DNA of 64,000 bases from Thioalkalivibrio sp. ALJ24 (GTDB taxonomy: Bacteria > Pseudomonadota > Gammaproteobacteria > Ectothiorhodospirales > Ectothiorhodospiraceae), in assembly GCF_000377785.1 (NCBI RefSeq), contig NZ_KB898724.1, positions 1 through 64,000 on the forward strand. Direction: 5' to 3'. The position numbers and the translations under genes are program-made. The first letter of the stretch is position 1, and the number at the start of each line of letters is the position of its first letter. Below, in pieces: positions 23,291 through 33,560 of the stretch. The notes below the pieces were generated by a model. That model did no database searches, was not told where the DNA came from, and was given only the letters and a program-made list of their open reading frames with translations.

Positions 23291-24979
23291 TCAGACGGCC
23301 TCGAAGCGGTTGCGCCCCGAGGCCTTGGCGGCATAGAGGGCGCGGTCGGCCCGTTCGAGGATCTCGCCGACCGGCTGGCCGGGTTGTGCGAGGTGGCCTC
23401 CGGCGCTGAAGGTCACCGGCGTGTCTTCCGGCGTTTCGACCCGGGCAGCGGTCTCCACTGCGGCCTGCCCGATCTGCGACAGACGTTCCTGGTCACAGGG
23501 ATGGAGCAGGATCAGGAACTCGTCGCCGCCCCAGCGGGCCACGCGGTCTTCGGGACCACGGATCTCGCGCAGCCGCTCGGCGACCCGGGTCAGGGTGACG
23601 TCGCCAGTGGCATGCCCGTGAGTGTCGTTGAGCGGCTTGAAATGGTCGAGATCGAGGTAGATCACTCCGAACGGCTCGCCGGAATGCAGAGCCTGCTGGT
23701 AATGGTCGTCCAGCAGCTCGTCCATGCCGCGCCGGTTCACCAGGCCGGTCAGCGGATCCTTGCGTGCCAGGCGGTGCAGCGCATCGGTACGCTCGCGCAC
23801 CTTGGTTTCGAGGTTGCGGGTCTGGTTACGAATGGCATCGGCCATTGCGTGATAGTGGCGGATCAGGTTCCCGATCTCGCCGCGCCCCTGCGGCAGGTCC
23901 ACCGGTCGCAGGTCACCGGCCTGGATGCGCGCCATGGCATTCTCCAGCGAGGCCAGCGGGCGGAAGATCAGACGCTGCAGGGCCAGGTGCACCAGCAGCA
24001 GCGCGAGGATCAGGGTGAAGGCGAACACCACCAGCACCGGGGTGAAATGCCGCACGGGCATGACCTCGTCGAGGTCCATCAGGGTGACCTCGTACCAGCC
24101 CAGCGCCGGCAGATGCGCGACCCCGGCCAGCTGGCGCTGGCCATCGACCTGGACGAAATCGGTGCGAACCTCGCCCTCCGGGTCGTCCAGGTCGCGCAGC
24201 TCTTCCATCATCGTCTCCAGCCGCTGGCGGTCGCGGGAACGGTCGACCAGACGGTCCACGGTGCTCTTGCGGCCTTCCGGCTGGACCACGCTGCCGAATT
24301 CGATGAACTCGGGATCGCGGTAGAGCTGAATGGCCCCGCTGAAATCGGCGAACAGGGTGGTGATGCCGGGCTGGTCGATGTCGACGATTTCCCGCAGGAT
24401 CTCGTCCAGTTCCAGGCCGGTTCCGGTCATCCCAAGGATCGTGCCGTCGCGGTCGCGGATCAGGACGTCGATCCACAGCTTGGTCACGCCCAGCTCGGTG
24501 TCCGGATTGACGTTGAGGTGGAAATCGCGCCCCTCCTCGATCAGGCGGAAGAACCAGGCATCATCCGGGTCGTCCGGGTCCAGGTGGTAGCGCAGCGGTT
24601 CGTCGGCGTATTCGTCTTCGGCGTTGTTGTGGTAGTACGCCCCGTTGTCGGCCAGGGCGACGAAATAATTGCGGTCGCGGAAGTTGTTGCGAAAGCTTTC
24701 CATCTCCGCGATGGCGGCGGCCTCGTGCAGGTCGTTATCCGGATCACGGGCGAAGCGGCGGATGGCGGTGGAGTCCGCAAGCTGGCGTGACAGGGCGATC
24801 TCGCGTTCCAGTGGCTGCTGCAGGCGGGCGCTGTCGTAGCGCACCTGGATCTCCGCGACCTGCCGCCCCCACTGCTCGACGATGCCCTCGGCGATGCGCT
24901 CGAAGGCGAACCACACCCCGGCCAGACCGATCAGCACCAGGGCGCCGGTCAGGATCAGGAAACGGCTGCGCAGGCTCAT
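23291..24979 (-). CDS. Membrane diguanylate cyclase with periplasmic Cache-type sensor
   Basis: This 562-residue protein has TM1 at about residues 7-28. A periplasmic region of about 270 residues of double-Cache style follows (RNYFVALADNGAYYHNNAED, GVTKLWIDVLIRDRDGTILGMTGTGL). TM2 is at about 305-330, then a HAMP linker and a GGDEF domain with an intact active site RWGGDEFLIL. It should make c-di-GMP in response to a small periplasmic ligand. It stops 2 bases before the convergent glycosyltransferase stop. It is one of three c-di-GMP genes in the window. Confidence 0.93.
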   Translation of the reverse strand: MSLRSRFLILTGALVLIGLAGVWFAFERIAEGIVEQWGRQVAEIQVRYDSARLQQPLEREIALSRQLADSTAIRRFARDPDNDLHEAAAIAEMESFRNNFRDRNYFVALADNGAYYHNNAEDEYADEPLRYHLDPDDPDDAWFFRLIEEGRDFHLNVNPDTELGVTKLWIDVLIRDRDGTILGMTGTGLELDEILREIVDIDQPGITTLFADFSGAIQLYRDPEFIEFGSVVQPEGRKSTVDRLVDRSRDRQRLETMMEELRDLDDPEGEVRTDFVQVDGQRQLAGVAHLPALGWYEVTLMDLDEVMPVRHFTPVLVVFAFTLILALLLVHLALQRLIFRPLASLENAMARIQAGDLRPVDLPQGRGEIGNLIRHYHAMADAIRNQTRNLETKVRERTDALHRLARKDPLTGLVNRRGMDELLDDHYQQALHSGEPFGVIYLDLDHFKPLNDTHGHATGDVTLTRVAERLREIRGPEDRVARWGGDEFLILLHPCDQERLSQIGQAAVETAARVETPEDTPVTFSAGGHLAQPGQPVGEILERADRALYAAKASGRNRFEAV

Positions 24980-25046
24980 GCCGGCGATGCGACAGGGGGC
25001 GGGATACCGTGCATGGTTAACAGTTTACCCCGCGCCCCCCGGGCGG

Positions 25047-25715
25047 TCACGCGATATGCTTGCGGGCCAGGGTCAGGCCGTCGCCGATCGGGACCAGGGA
25101 CAGCTCCACGCGATCGTCGCGGTAGAGTTTCCGGTTGAACTCGCGAATGGCCACGGTGTCCTCGCGCTGGTCACTGCGGTCCGCCACCGAGCCGTGCCAC
25201 AGGGTGTTGTCGATCATCACCAGTCCCCCGGGGGCCAGCAGCTCGAGGCAGTGTTCGTAGTATGCCGCGTAGCCGGTCTTGTCCGCGTCGATGAACGCGA
25301 GGTCGAAAGGCTCGGTCGCGGCATCGTCGCGCAGCGCCTGCAGGGTCTCCGAGGCCGGCCCGAGACGCAGGTCTACGCGCTCCTCGACACCGGCGCGGCG
25401 CCAGTAACGACGCGCGATGTCGGTCCATTCGCGGCTCAGGTCGCAGGCGACGATGCGTCCGTCGGATGGCAGCGCCTGCGCGATGGCGAGGGTGCTGTAG
25501 CCGGTAAAGGTGCCGATCTCCAGATAACGTCGCGCACCGGCCAGCCGGGCGAGCATGGCCATGAACTGCCCCTGCTCCGGGGCGATCTGCATGCGTGCCT
25601 CGGGCAGGCGGGCGGTCTCCGCGCGCAGTTCGGCCAGCAGCGGCGATTCGCGCAGGGAGACGTCGAGCAGGTAGGGGTACAGTTCGTCGTCGAGTCCGAT
25701 GGAACGTGTGGACAT
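25047..25715 (-). CDS. SAM-dependent O-methyltransferase (CCoAMT-like)
   Basis: This 222-residue cytoplasmic class I methyltransferase is of the caffeoyl-CoA/catechol O-methyltransferase family. The SAM motif I is YLEIGTFTGYSTLAIAQALP. The metal site and motif are FDLAFIDADKTGYAAYYEHCLELLAPGG and MIDNTLWHGSV. Length is typical. It follows the permease gene after a 13-base gap and is probably co-transcribed with it. The small-molecule substrate cannot be deduced. Confidence 0.92.
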   Translation of the reverse strand: MSTRSIGLDDELYPYLLDVSLRESPLLAELRAETARLPEARMQIAPEQGQFMAMLARLAGARRYLEIGTFTGYSTLAIAQALPSDGRIVACDLSREWTDIARRYWRRAGVEERVDLRLGPASETLQALRDDAATEPFDLAFIDADKTGYAAYYEHCLELLAPGGLVMIDNTLWHGSVADRSDQREDTVAIREFNRKLYRDDRVELSLVPIGDGLTLARKHIA

Positions 25716-25728
25716 CGCAGCCTCCGGG

Positions 25729-26799
25729 TCATGCGGACCGCGCCGCGCGCAGGCGCCGCAGTACGCGCAGGGGGTGGGTGGCGGCCAGGACCAGGGCGAT
25801 CAGGGCCGCCCATTCCAGCCAGTGCGGGAGCCATTCGGTGGTCGCTTCGACTCCCGTTACGGGATCAAAGCCGGTGTAACCCAGGGCGAGATCCAGGGAC
25901 AAGCCGAGGACGATGGTCGATGCCACGATGCCGAGCAGGTATCGTACCAGGGCGGTATTGCCCATCTCCCGGCGATAGACGCCCAGGGTCGCGAGGCTGG
26001 TGATCGGCGCCGCCAGCAGGAACACCAGCACGGTCCCGGGCGAGACCCCGGCGGCCAGCAGTCCCGCGGCGATCGGGGTGGCCGCGGTTGCGCACAGGTA
26101 CATCGGGATGCCCACCAGGGCCATCAGCAGCATGATCGCGGGGCCGCTGCCCCAGGCAGCCAGGGTATCGGGGGGCAGTGCCACCAGCAGGATGCCGGCG
26201 ACCAGCAGCCCCAGCACCAGCCACAGGCGGATGTCGTCGAGGATGTCGCCAAAGGCGTAGGCAAGCCCGTCCCGCAGTCGGGTCCGGAATGTTTGCGGCG
26301 AGGGGGCCGGCGCCGGCTCGCCGGAGCAGGAATCCTCGCAGCATCGGGCGCGGGGCGCTTCCGCGCCGGGGTCCGCCGCCGCGGGTGCCCGAGGCGATCG
26401 GGCGGCGCCCACCAGCAGGCCGGTGGCGAGGGCCGTGACCACGGCCCCCAGGCCGCGCACCAGGGCCATCAACGGGCCCAGCAGGACATAGCTGATCGCC
26501 AGCGAATCGATGCCGATGCCGGGGCTGCCGATCAGAAACGCGGTGGCGGGGCCACGTCCGGCACCCCCGCGATGCAGGGCCATGGCCGCGGGGATGGCTC
26601 CGCAGGAACACAGCGGCAGCGGGGCGCCGGCGACGGCACCGCGGGCCGTGGCCCCCGCCGACGAGCCCCCCAGCCAGGCCTGCAGCCGCTGCTGCGGCAG
26701 CAGCGCATGAACCGCCCCCGCAACCGCCAGCCCCGCCAGCAGCCAGGGGGCGGCGGCGAGGGCGAGCTGCAGAGCGGCCTGGAGGATGTCGGTGATCAT
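25729..26799 (-). CDS. Permease of the ArsP/DUF318 type, SO_0444-like Cu/Zn efflux family
   Basis: This 356-residue inner-membrane protein has about eight hydrophobic segments. The conserved APLPLCSCGAIPAAMALHRGG motif is diagnostic for the family. A cytoplasmic loop with ARCCEDSCSGEPAP carries a Cys cluster likely to bind metal. The second half repeats the fold (MYLCATAATPIAAGLLAAG). Homologues export copper, zinc or organoarsenicals; here the Cys loop favours a thiophilic metal. The O-methyltransferase gene follows 13 bases later. Confidence 0.85.
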   Translation of the reverse strand: MITDILQAALQLALAAAPWLLAGLAVAGAVHALLPQQRLQAWLGGSSAGATARGAVAGAPLPLCSCGAIPAAMALHRGGAGRGPATAFLIGSPGIGIDSLAISYVLLGPLMALVRGLGAVVTALATGLLVGAARSPRAPAAADPGAEAPRARCCEDSCSGEPAPAPSPQTFRTRLRDGLAYAFGDILDDIRLWLVLGLLVAGILLVALPPDTLAAWGSGPAIMLLMALVGIPMYLCATAATPIAAGLLAAGVSPGTVLVFLLAAPITSLATLGVYRREMGNTALVRYLLGIVASTIVLGLSLDLALGYTGFDPVTGVEATTEWLPHWLEWAALIALVLAATHPLRVLRRLRAARSA

Positions 26800-26919
26800 G
26801 AATCCATCGTTGAGCGGGCGCGGCCGTGGTGCAAGAAGGATCAGCGGGGGTGGCCATTCGGCACGGGGCCGTGCAAGCGACTACACTGCGTGCCACTCGC
26901 GTAACGACCAATCGGGGAG

Positions 26920-27393
26920 ATGATGATGACGGGATATGCACTGGCCAACGTACTGCACGTTCTGGCCGCGGTGATCTGGGTTGGCGGCATGTTCTTCGCG
27001 TGGGCGATCCTGCGTCCGGCGGCCAACGAACAACTGGATGACGCGACGCGTCTGCGTCTGTGGCCGGCCGTGCTGGGGCGGTTCTTCCCCTGGGTGTGGG
27101 CGGCCGTCGCGGTACTGCTGGTGACCGGCTTCTATCTGATCTTCGGCGTGCTGGGCGGCATGGGCGGAGTGCACCCCAGCGTGCACACCATGCTCCTGCT
27201 GGGGATCATCATGATGCTGCTGTTCGCGCACATCTTTTTCGCCCCCTATCGCCGGCTGAAGCAGGCCGCGGAGGCGGGCGACGTCGCCGAGGGCCTGCGC
27301 CGGGTCGGTCAGATCCGCCTGTTCGTGGGGATCAACACGGTCCTCGGTCTGGTCACCATGGCGGTGGGGGCTGGCGGCCGGCTGCCGCTGTAA
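26920..27393 (+). CDS. CopD-like four-helix membrane protein
   Basis: This 157-residue inner-membrane protein has four hydrophobic helices. LANVLHVLAAVIWVGGMFFAW carries the conserved His-Trp-Gly start of the CopD family, and SVHTMLLLGIIMMLLFAHIFF holds two more conserved His. Homologues are linked to copper uptake or haem-related functions. Divergence from the Cu/Zn permease gene fits metal handling but is not proof. GGGGAG precedes the start; the ATG ATG pair makes the exact start uncertain by one codon. A TACACT -10 lies about 40 bases upstream. Confidence 0.85.
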   Translation: MMMTGYALANVLHVLAAVIWVGGMFFAWAILRPAANEQLDDATRLRLWPAVLGRFFPWVWAAVAVLLVTGFYLIFGVLGGMGGVHPSVHTMLLLGIIMMLLFAHIFFAPYRRLKQAAEAGDVAEGLRRVGQIRLFVGINTVLGLVTMAVGAGGRLPL

Positions 27394-27399
27394 CCCGGG

Positions 27400-27897
27400 T
27401 CAGGCGCTCGACCCGGGGCGCAGGTGCGGATGCCAGACCAGTTCCGCTGCCGCAGGCGGCCGGTACTCGACCACGGCGTTCTGGGCGAAGCCTTCCAGCC
27501 ATCGGTCGCGGATCGCCGGGGGCAGGTCGGGCACGCAGAAGCCCGGCTCCTCGGGCCATTCCCCGTTCGGGTCGTGGCTGGTGGCCGGCCACGCCGGCAG
27601 GCCCGCCCGGGCAATCGCATCCCGCAGCTGCTGCTGGCGGCGGGCATTTTCCGCCGCATCACACGGCTGACTGAACGGGTTGTGCGCGGTGATCAGGGTG
27701 ATGCGGGTGTGGCCGAGCGCGTTCAGGTGGCGTGCCAGTGCGGTGCCGGTATCCCCGATCCGCAGTTCGAACGGTGTGTCCGGGGCGCCGCCGGAGGTCT
27801 CCGGCAGCCACAGGCAATAGCGCGCCGCGGCATACACGCGCTGCAGGCGGCGGCGTTCTGCGGCATCCGCGGGCGGGGGGGTTGTGTGCGGGGCCAT
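27400..27897 (-). CDS. DUF3293 domain protein
   Basis: This 165-residue cytoplasmic protein contains the DUF3293 signature: LITAHNPFSQPCDAAENARR followed by QQLRDAI and EPGFCVPDL. The C-terminal AQNAVVEYRPPAAAELVW completes it. Function is unknown in all bacteria known to me. It is convergent with the CopD gene (6-base gap) and divergent from the PAS diguanylate cyclase. ATG 27897 lies at the family start. The frame is open further upstream but without conserved sequence. Confidence 0.85.
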   Translation of the reverse strand: MAPHTTPPPADAAERRRLQRVYAAARYCLWLPETSGGAPDTPFELRIGDTGTALARHLNALGHTRITLITAHNPFSQPCDAAENARRQQQLRDAIARAGLPAWPATSHDPNGEWPEEPGFCVPDLPPAIRDRWLEGFAQNAVVEYRPPAAAELVWHPHLRPGSSA

Positions 27898-28011
27898 CTC
27901 GCGGCAATTTCGGCATCGCGTCGTTGACGCTGGCATTCGACAGGGGGAGGCGTTGCGGGTCAAGGGCAGGATGGACCATCGGCCGGGGCAATCGGACCGG
28001 GCGGGGCGCAC

Positions 28012-29700
28012 ATGAGCGGCGCAGTGCCTGGCGCGCGTCGGCGTTCCATGCGGACTTCGCAACTGACCGGCGCCTTCCTGCTGGTCCTGCTGCTGGTGGC
28101 CGCGGTGGCGGTGGTCAGCTGGCTGCGCGTCCAGCAGCTGCAGCACGAGGTCCAGTCACTGACCGCCGATTACGTGCAGCGCGTGGACAGTGTCCACCGC
28201 ATGCGGGCGCTGGTGCGCGAGCGCACCCTGCGCGCGACCCTGGTGATCAGCGCCGACGACCCGGCGCAGCAGGACCAGTACCACCAGGAGTTCCGTTCTC
28301 TCGCGCGGCGGTTTCTCGAGGCCCGCGAGGAGGTGACGCGGGCGGTCGATGACCCCCGCCATGCGGAACTGCTGGACGGGCTGCGGGAGAAGACCTCGGT
28401 GGGGGCTCCGATGATGGGCGAGATGATCGATCTGGCCCTGGCCGGCGGTCGTGACGAGGCCCTGCCCACCCTCTATTCCCGCATCATGCCCGCGCAGGAG
28501 CGAACCCTGGAACAGATCGAGCGCCTGCTCGACGCGCTGGAACGGCAGAACGCCGCGGATATCCGTTCGATGGTGCGTCAGCATGAGGATACCCAGCGGG
28601 TGATGGTGGCGGCCTCCGGGCTGGCGATGCTGCTGATCGCCGGGATCGGCTTTCAGGTGCGCGGGCGTATCCGTAGCGACCATGCCGCGCTGCGCGAAGA
28701 ACTGACCCAGCGGCGGCGCGCCGAGGCGAGCCTGCGCGAGACCCAGGCCGGGCTGGAAGCCGCGGTGGCGCGGCGTACCGCGGAGCTGGAGGAGGCCTCG
28801 GCGCGCCTGGAGGAGGCCCAGCGCATCGCGGGTGTGGGGTACTGGGACTGGGGTATCCGCGGCGAGCAGCTCGACTGGTCGACCAATGTCTATCAGCTGC
28901 TCGGGCTCGATCCGCAGCGGGACGGCGCCGGCTTCGAGGCCTACATGCACGCGATTCATCCGGACGACCGTGCGCGGGTCCGGCGGGGCATCAACGACGC
29001 CCTGGCGGAGGGCAGCCATTATCATCTGGAGCATCGGGTGGTGCTGCCCGATGGCGGTCTGCGGCACGTGCGGGTGGAGGGCGAGATCGCACGCGATGCC
29101 GACGGACGACCGCAGCGCATGCTGGGCATGGTGCGGGACATCACCCGGGACAAACAGTCCGAGGAACGCCTGTGGCATCAGGCCCATCACGATTCGCTGA
29201 CCGGGCTGCCGAATCGCAGCCTGCTGCAGGAACACCTGCGTCAGGCGCTGAGCCGCGCGCGGCGCAACGGCACCCGGGTGGCACTGCTGGTGTGTGACCT
29301 CGACGGCTTCAAGCCGGTCAACGACCGGCTCGGCCATGATGCCGGTGACGTGGTGCTGGTGACCGTCGCCGCGCGCCTGCGCAGCGGCGTGCGCGAGAGC
29401 GACGTAGTCGCCCGTGTGGGTGGCGACGAGTTCGTCCTGCTGCTGGAGGCCGTGGGCGGGTCCGATGACGTACGCGTGGTGGGAGACAAGCTGCAGCAGC
29501 GCTTCGCCGAGCCGGTGGAGATCAATCAGGATGCGGTTCGCGTGGGTCTGAGTCTGGGGGCGGCAATCTTTCCCGACGACGGCGAGCGGGCCGAGGATCT
29601 GCTGCAGCAGGCGGACCATGCCATGTACGTCGCCAAGAAAGGCAGTGCGCAGGGCCTGGTGCTGGCCGCCGAGGCGGGCCCGGGTGGCGCTCAGAGGTAG
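28012..29700 (+). CDS. PAS-containing diguanylate cyclase with four-helix periplasmic sensor
   Basis: This 562-residue protein has TM1 at about residues 20-38. A periplasmic four-helix bundle of the chemoreceptor type follows (RMRALVRERTLRATLVISAD, then acidic helices). TM2 is at about 202-218, then a coiled linker and a PAS domain with PAC extension (GVGYWDWGIRGEQLDW to GMVRDITRDKQ). The GGDEF domain (HDSLTGLPNRSLL) has an intact active site RVGGDEFVLLLE. It makes c-di-GMP. Its stop overlaps the convergent cardiolipin synthase end by 10 bases. Confidence 0.93.
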   Translation: MSGAVPGARRRSMRTSQLTGAFLLVLLLVAAVAVVSWLRVQQLQHEVQSLTADYVQRVDSVHRMRALVRERTLRATLVISADDPAQQDQYHQEFRSLARRFLEAREEVTRAVDDPRHAELLDGLREKTSVGAPMMGEMIDLALAGGRDEALPTLYSRIMPAQERTLEQIERLLDALERQNAADIRSMVRQHEDTQRVMVAASGLAMLLIAGIGFQVRGRIRSDHAALREELTQRRRAEASLRETQAGLEAAVARRTAELEEASARLEEAQRIAGVGYWDWGIRGEQLDWSTNVYQLLGLDPQRDGAGFEAYMHAIHPDDRARVRRGINDALAEGSHYHLEHRVVLPDGGLRHVRVEGEIARDADGRPQRMLGMVRDITRDKQSEERLWHQAHHDSLTGLPNRSLLQEHLRQALSRARRNGTRVALLVCDLDGFKPVNDRLGHDAGDVVLVTVAARLRSGVRESDVVARVGGDEFVLLLEAVGGSDDVRVVGDKLQQRFAEPVEINQDAVRVGLSLGAAIFPDDGERAEDLLQQADHAMYVAKKGSAQGLVLAAEAGPGGAQR

Positions 29701-31115
29701 GGAGTCAGCAGCCGCGCGGCGCCATCGCGCAGGCGGATCGGCAGCGGGCGGCGGTAGACCTCGGCGAGCGTCAGCTCGCGCGACTGTTCCAGCAGGTCGT
29801 CGGCCCACTGCGTCAGGCGTCCGCCCAGCCCGGGGTCGTAGCACTCGAGGTTGAACTCGAAATTCAGGCGCAGGCTGCGCGGGTCCCAGTTGGCCGAGCC
29901 CGCGAGCACCCATTCGCCGTCGACCAGCATGATCTTGGAATGGTTGAACGGCGGCGGGGTCAGCCACAGCCGGCAGCCGCGTTCCAGCAGCTCTGCCTGC
30001 CCGGGCTGGCTGGCCCACTGTACCAGCCGCAGGTTGTTGCGTTCCGGCAGCAGGATGTCCACGCGGATCCCGCGCAGTGCCGCAGCCTTGAGGGCGCCGA
30101 CCAGGGCATGGTCGGGGAGGAAATAGGGCGTGGCGATCACGATGCGTTCGCGTGCCTCGGCGATCGCCGCCTGCAGGGTGAAGTTGAGGATCTCGAAATC
30201 CTCGTCCGGGCCGTCGGGCAGGCCGCGGCACAGCAGGGCCCCGCCATCCATGCCCAGCGGCGGGAACCACGTCTCGCCTTTCAGATGCTCCCCGGTGCTG
30301 AACTCCCAGTCCTCGGCAAACACCCGCTGCAGCTGGTGGCAAACCGGCCCGCGCACGGTGAAATGCAGGTCCTGGATCGGGTGGCGCCCGGGATCGCTGG
30401 GGCTGTGTCCGCGACGGATGTTCATGCCCCCGGTGAAGCCGCGGCGGCCATCGACCACCAGCAGCTTGCGGTGGTTGCGCAGGTTGAATGCGGCGAATCT
30501 GCGCGGGATGTGATGCACCGGCAGGAACTCGGCGGCAACGACGCCGGCACGGCGCAGTTGCCGCACGGTGTTGCGCCGGCTGTAACGCACGCCGATCCCG
30601 TCCACCAGCACGCGTACCGCGACCCCGCGCTCGCGGGCCGCCTTCAGGTGGCGGACGAAACGCTGCCCCTGCGGGTCGTAGTCGAAGATGTAGGTGGCCA
30701 GGGTGATGGAAAACTGCGCCTGGTCGATCGCCTCCAGCATCGCCCCATAGGCATGGTCGCCGTCGAACAGCGGTTCCATCGCGTTGCCGCCGGTCAGGCG
30801 GAACGGACTCAAGCGGTCGCCGCTGTGCACCAGACGCGCCCAGCGTCCCGGCGGCAGCGGCCGTTCGCCCTCGCGCGGCTGCAGGTGAGACAGCAGGTGG
30901 CCTTCGCGCAAGGCGTGCGCGCGGCGCCGGATGCGGTTGACACCGAACAGCCAGTAAAGGATGGAGCCGGCCAGTGGCAGCAGGAAGATCAGCCCGACCC
31001 ACGCGATCAGCATGCCGGTATCGCGCCGCTGCAGCAGGGCATGGCCGGCGGTCACCACGGCGATCGCGAGCGAGAGGACGGCGAAAACACTGGCGGCCCA
31101 GCCGGTGTCGAGCAC
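29691..31115 (-). CDS. cls: Cardiolipin synthase (phospholipase D family)
   Basis: This 474-residue membrane enzyme condenses phosphatidylglycerol to cardiolipin. Two N-terminal hydrophobic segments (SVFAVLSLAIAVVTAGHALL and LIAWVGLIFLLPLAGSILYW) precede two PLD domains. Each has an HKD motif: HRKLLVVDGRRGFTGG in the first and HSKIMLVDGEWVLAGSANWD in the second. Length matches ClsA. More cardiolipin is a known salt-stress response, which fits a halophilic lifestyle. It is divergent from parC. Confidence 0.93.
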   Translation of the reverse strand: MLDTGWAASVFAVLSLAIAVVTAGHALLQRRDTGMLIAWVGLIFLLPLAGSILYWLFGVNRIRRRAHALREGHLLSHLQPREGERPLPPGRWARLVHSGDRLSPFRLTGGNAMEPLFDGDHAYGAMLEAIDQAQFSITLATYIFDYDPQGQRFVRHLKAARERGVAVRVLVDGIGVRYSRRNTVRQLRRAGVVAAEFLPVHHIPRRFAAFNLRNHRKLLVVDGRRGFTGGMNIRRGHSPSDPGRHPIQDLHFTVRGPVCHQLQRVFAEDWEFSTGEHLKGETWFPPLGMDGGALLCRGLPDGPDEDFEILNFTLQAAIAEARERIVIATPYFLPDHALVGALKAAALRGIRVDILLPERNNLRLVQWASQPGQAELLERGCRLWLTPPPFNHSKIMLVDGEWVLAGSANWDPRSLRLNFEFNLECYDPGLGGRLTQWADDLLEQSRELTLAEVYRRPLPIRLRDGAARLLTPYL

Positions 31116-31289
31116 AGCAGGTCTCCCGGTGAGATTGTGGCGTGGCGGCGTTGTGGATGAACGGCCGCAGGCCCGCTACAGTACGCGGGCCCGGCGGCAG
31201 CTTAAAGATTTTCCCCGGTGCCCGCCACGGCGGCCCGCGGGATTCCGGCCCTGTCGCCTACCGTTCCGTCCTCCGGCCGAGAATTGCGC

Positions 31290-33545
31290 ATGAGCCACTC
31301 CCTGACTCCCGAATCGTTCGCCAATGGCGAACAGCTGCCGCTGAAGGACTTCACCGAGAAGGCGTACCTGGATTACTCCATGTACGTGATCCTGGATCGT
31401 GCCCTGCCGCACATCGGTGACGGGCTCAAGCCGGTGCAGCGCCGCATCATCTACGCGATGAGCGAGCTGGGACTATCGGCTACCGCCAAGTACAAGAAAT
31501 CCGCACGCACCGTCGGCGACGTGCTCGGCAAGTTCCATCCGCATGGCGACAGCGCCTGCTACGAGGCGATGGTGCTGATGGCGCAGCCGTTCTCCTACCG
31601 CTACCCGTTCGTCGACGGGCAGGGCAACTGGGGCTCGCCGGACGACCCCAAGTCGTTCGCCGCGATGCGCTATACCGAGTCGCGGCTGTCGCGCTATGCC
31701 CAGCTGCTGCTCTCCGAGCTGGGCCAGGGCACGGTGGACTGGGTGCCGAATTTCGACGGCGCGCTGGAGGAGCCGAAGATGCTGCCGGCGCGGCTGCCGA
31801 ACGTGCTGCTGAACGGCGGCTCCGGGATTGCGGTGGGCATGGCCACCGACATCCCGCCGCACAACCTGCGCGAGGTGGCCGCGGCCTGCGTGCATCTGCT
31901 GGAGCATCCGAAGGCGACGGTCGCGGAGCTGTGCGAGCACCTGCCGGCGCCGGACTTCCCCACCGAGGCCGAGATCATTTCCCCGCCCGCCGAGCTGCGC
32001 AAGGTCTACGCGACCGGGCAGGGCTCGATCCGGGCGCGGGCGAGGTATGAACGTGAAGGCGACGACATCGTGATCACCGCGCTGCCGCACCAGGTGTCCG
32101 GCGCCAGGTTGCTGGAGCAGATCGCCGGCCAGATCCGTGCGAAGAAGCTGCCGATGGTCGAGGATCTGCGCGATGAATCCGACCACGAGCACCCGACCCG
32201 CCTGGTGATTACCCCGCGCTCGAACCGCGTGGATGTCGACGCGCTGATGGCGCATCTGTTCGCGACCACGGATCTGGAAAAGACCTACCGCGTGAACATG
32301 AACGTGATCGGCCTCGACGGGCGTCCGCAGGTGCGCGACCTGGGCGGCTTGCTGCGTGAGTGGCTGGAGTTCCGCATCGAGACCGTGCGGCGGCGGCTGC
32401 AGTGGCGCCTGGAGAAGGTGCAGGCGCGGCTGCACGTGCTTGAAGGCCTGCTGATCGCCTATCTCAATATCGACGAGGTGATTGCGATCATCCGCGAGTA
32501 CGACGAGCCGAAGCCGGAGCTGATCAGTCGCTTCGGTCTCAGCGAGACCCAGGCCGAGGCGATCCTGGAGCTGAAACTGCGTCATCTGGCGAAGCTCGAG
32601 GAGATGAAGATCCGCGGCGAGCAGGACGAGCTCTCAAGGGAGCGCGACCAGCTGGAGAAGACCCTGGGTTCCGAGCGTCGCCTGCGGACCCGCGTGCGCC
32701 AGGAGATCGAGAAGGACGCCGCCGACTACGGCGATGATCGGCGTTCGCCGCTGGTGGAACGTGAAGCGGCGCGGGCGCTGGACGAGTCGGCGCTGGTGCC
32801 GGCGGAGCCGCTGACCATCGTGCTCTCGGAGAAGGGCTGGGTGCGTGCGGCCAAGGGTCACGACGTGGACGCCCGCGGCCTGAACTACAAGGCCGGTGAC
32901 GGCTTCCGCGCCGCGGTCATCGGGCGCAGCAACCAGCCGGTGGCGTTTCTCGACTCCACCGGCCGCGCCTACACCCTGCAGGCGCACAGCCTGCCTTCCG
33001 CGCGCGGTCAGGGTGAGCCGCTGTCGGGCCGGGTGAATCCGGCCGAGGGGGCGCATTTCGTCGGCATGGCTACAGGGAGCGGCGAGGATCGCTGGTTGCT
33101 GGCCACCGACCACGGCTATGGCTTCATCACCCGGCTGGAAGACCTGATGGGGCGGCAGAAAGCGGGCAAGAACGTGCTGACCGTGCCGGCCGGGGCGGCG
33201 GTGCTGCCGCCGGTCGCGGTGCCGGATCCGGAGCGCGACCATCTGGCGGTGGTCACGACCCGTGGCTACCTGCTGGTGTTCCCGGCGGCCTCGTTGCCGG
33301 AGCTGGCGCGCGGCAAGGGCAACAAGCTGGCCGGGATCCCGGCAGCGGCGGTCAAGGACGGCTCGGAGCGGGTGCAGCAGGTGGTGGTGCTGACTCCCGA
33401 CGACACCCTGGTGGTGCATGCGGGCAAGCGCTTCAAGGCCCTGGCGCCGGCCGAGTGGGGCGAGTATCTGAGCGAGCGCACGCGGCGCGGGCGTCAGCTG
33501 CCGCGCGGCTATCAGAAGGTCGACTCGCTGGAGGTGCGCCGCTGA
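31290..33545 (+). CDS. parC: DNA topoisomerase IV subunit A
   Basis: This 751-residue subunit of the chromosome-decatenating type II topoisomerase has its catalytic Tyr128 in [11 protein letters not shown]. The quinolone-determining region [22 protein letters not shown] keeps Ser88 and Glu92 (E. coli Ser80 and Glu84), that is, the sensitive form. The C-terminal pinwheel domain is shorter than in GyrA and has no GyrA box, which separates it from gyrA. ATG 31290 is at the family start ([24 protein letters not shown] without a break). parE is not in the window. Confidence 0.96.
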   Translation: MSHSLTPESFANGEQLPLKDFTEKAYLDYSMYVILDRALPHIGDGLKPVQRRIIYAMSELGLSATAKYKKSARTVGDVLGKFHPHGDSACYEAMVLMAQPFSYRYPFVDGQGNWGSPDDPKSFAAMRYTESRLSRYAQLLLSELGQGTVDWVPNFDGALEEPKMLPARLPNVLLNGGSGIAVGMATDIPPHNLREVAAACVHLLEHPKATVAELCEHLPAPDFPTEAEIISPPAELRKVYATGQGSIRARARYEREGDDIVITALPHQVSGARLLEQIAGQIRAKKLPMVEDLRDESDHEHPTRLVITPRSNRVDVDALMAHLFATTDLEKTYRVNMNVIGLDGRPQVRDLGGLLREWLEFRIETVRRRLQWRLEKVQARLHVLEGLLIAYLNIDEVIAIIREYDEPKPELISRFGLSETQAEAILELKLRHLAKLEEMKIRGEQDELSRERDQLEKTLGSERRLRTRVRQEIEKDAADYGDDRRSPLVEREAARALDESALVPAEPLTIVLSEKGWVRAAKGHDVDARGLNYKAGDGFRAAVIGRSNQPVAFLDSTGRAYTLQAHSLPSARGQGEPLSGRVNPAEGAHFVGMATGSGEDRWLLATDHGYGFITRLEDLMGRQKAGKNVLTVPAGAAVLPPVAVPDPERDHLAVVTTRGYLLVFPAASLPELARGKGNKLAGIPAAAVKDGSERVQQVVVLTPDDTLVVHAGKRFKALAPAEWGEYLSERTRRGRQLPRGYQKVDSLEVRR

Positions 33546-33560
33546 CCCGTACCGCGGGGT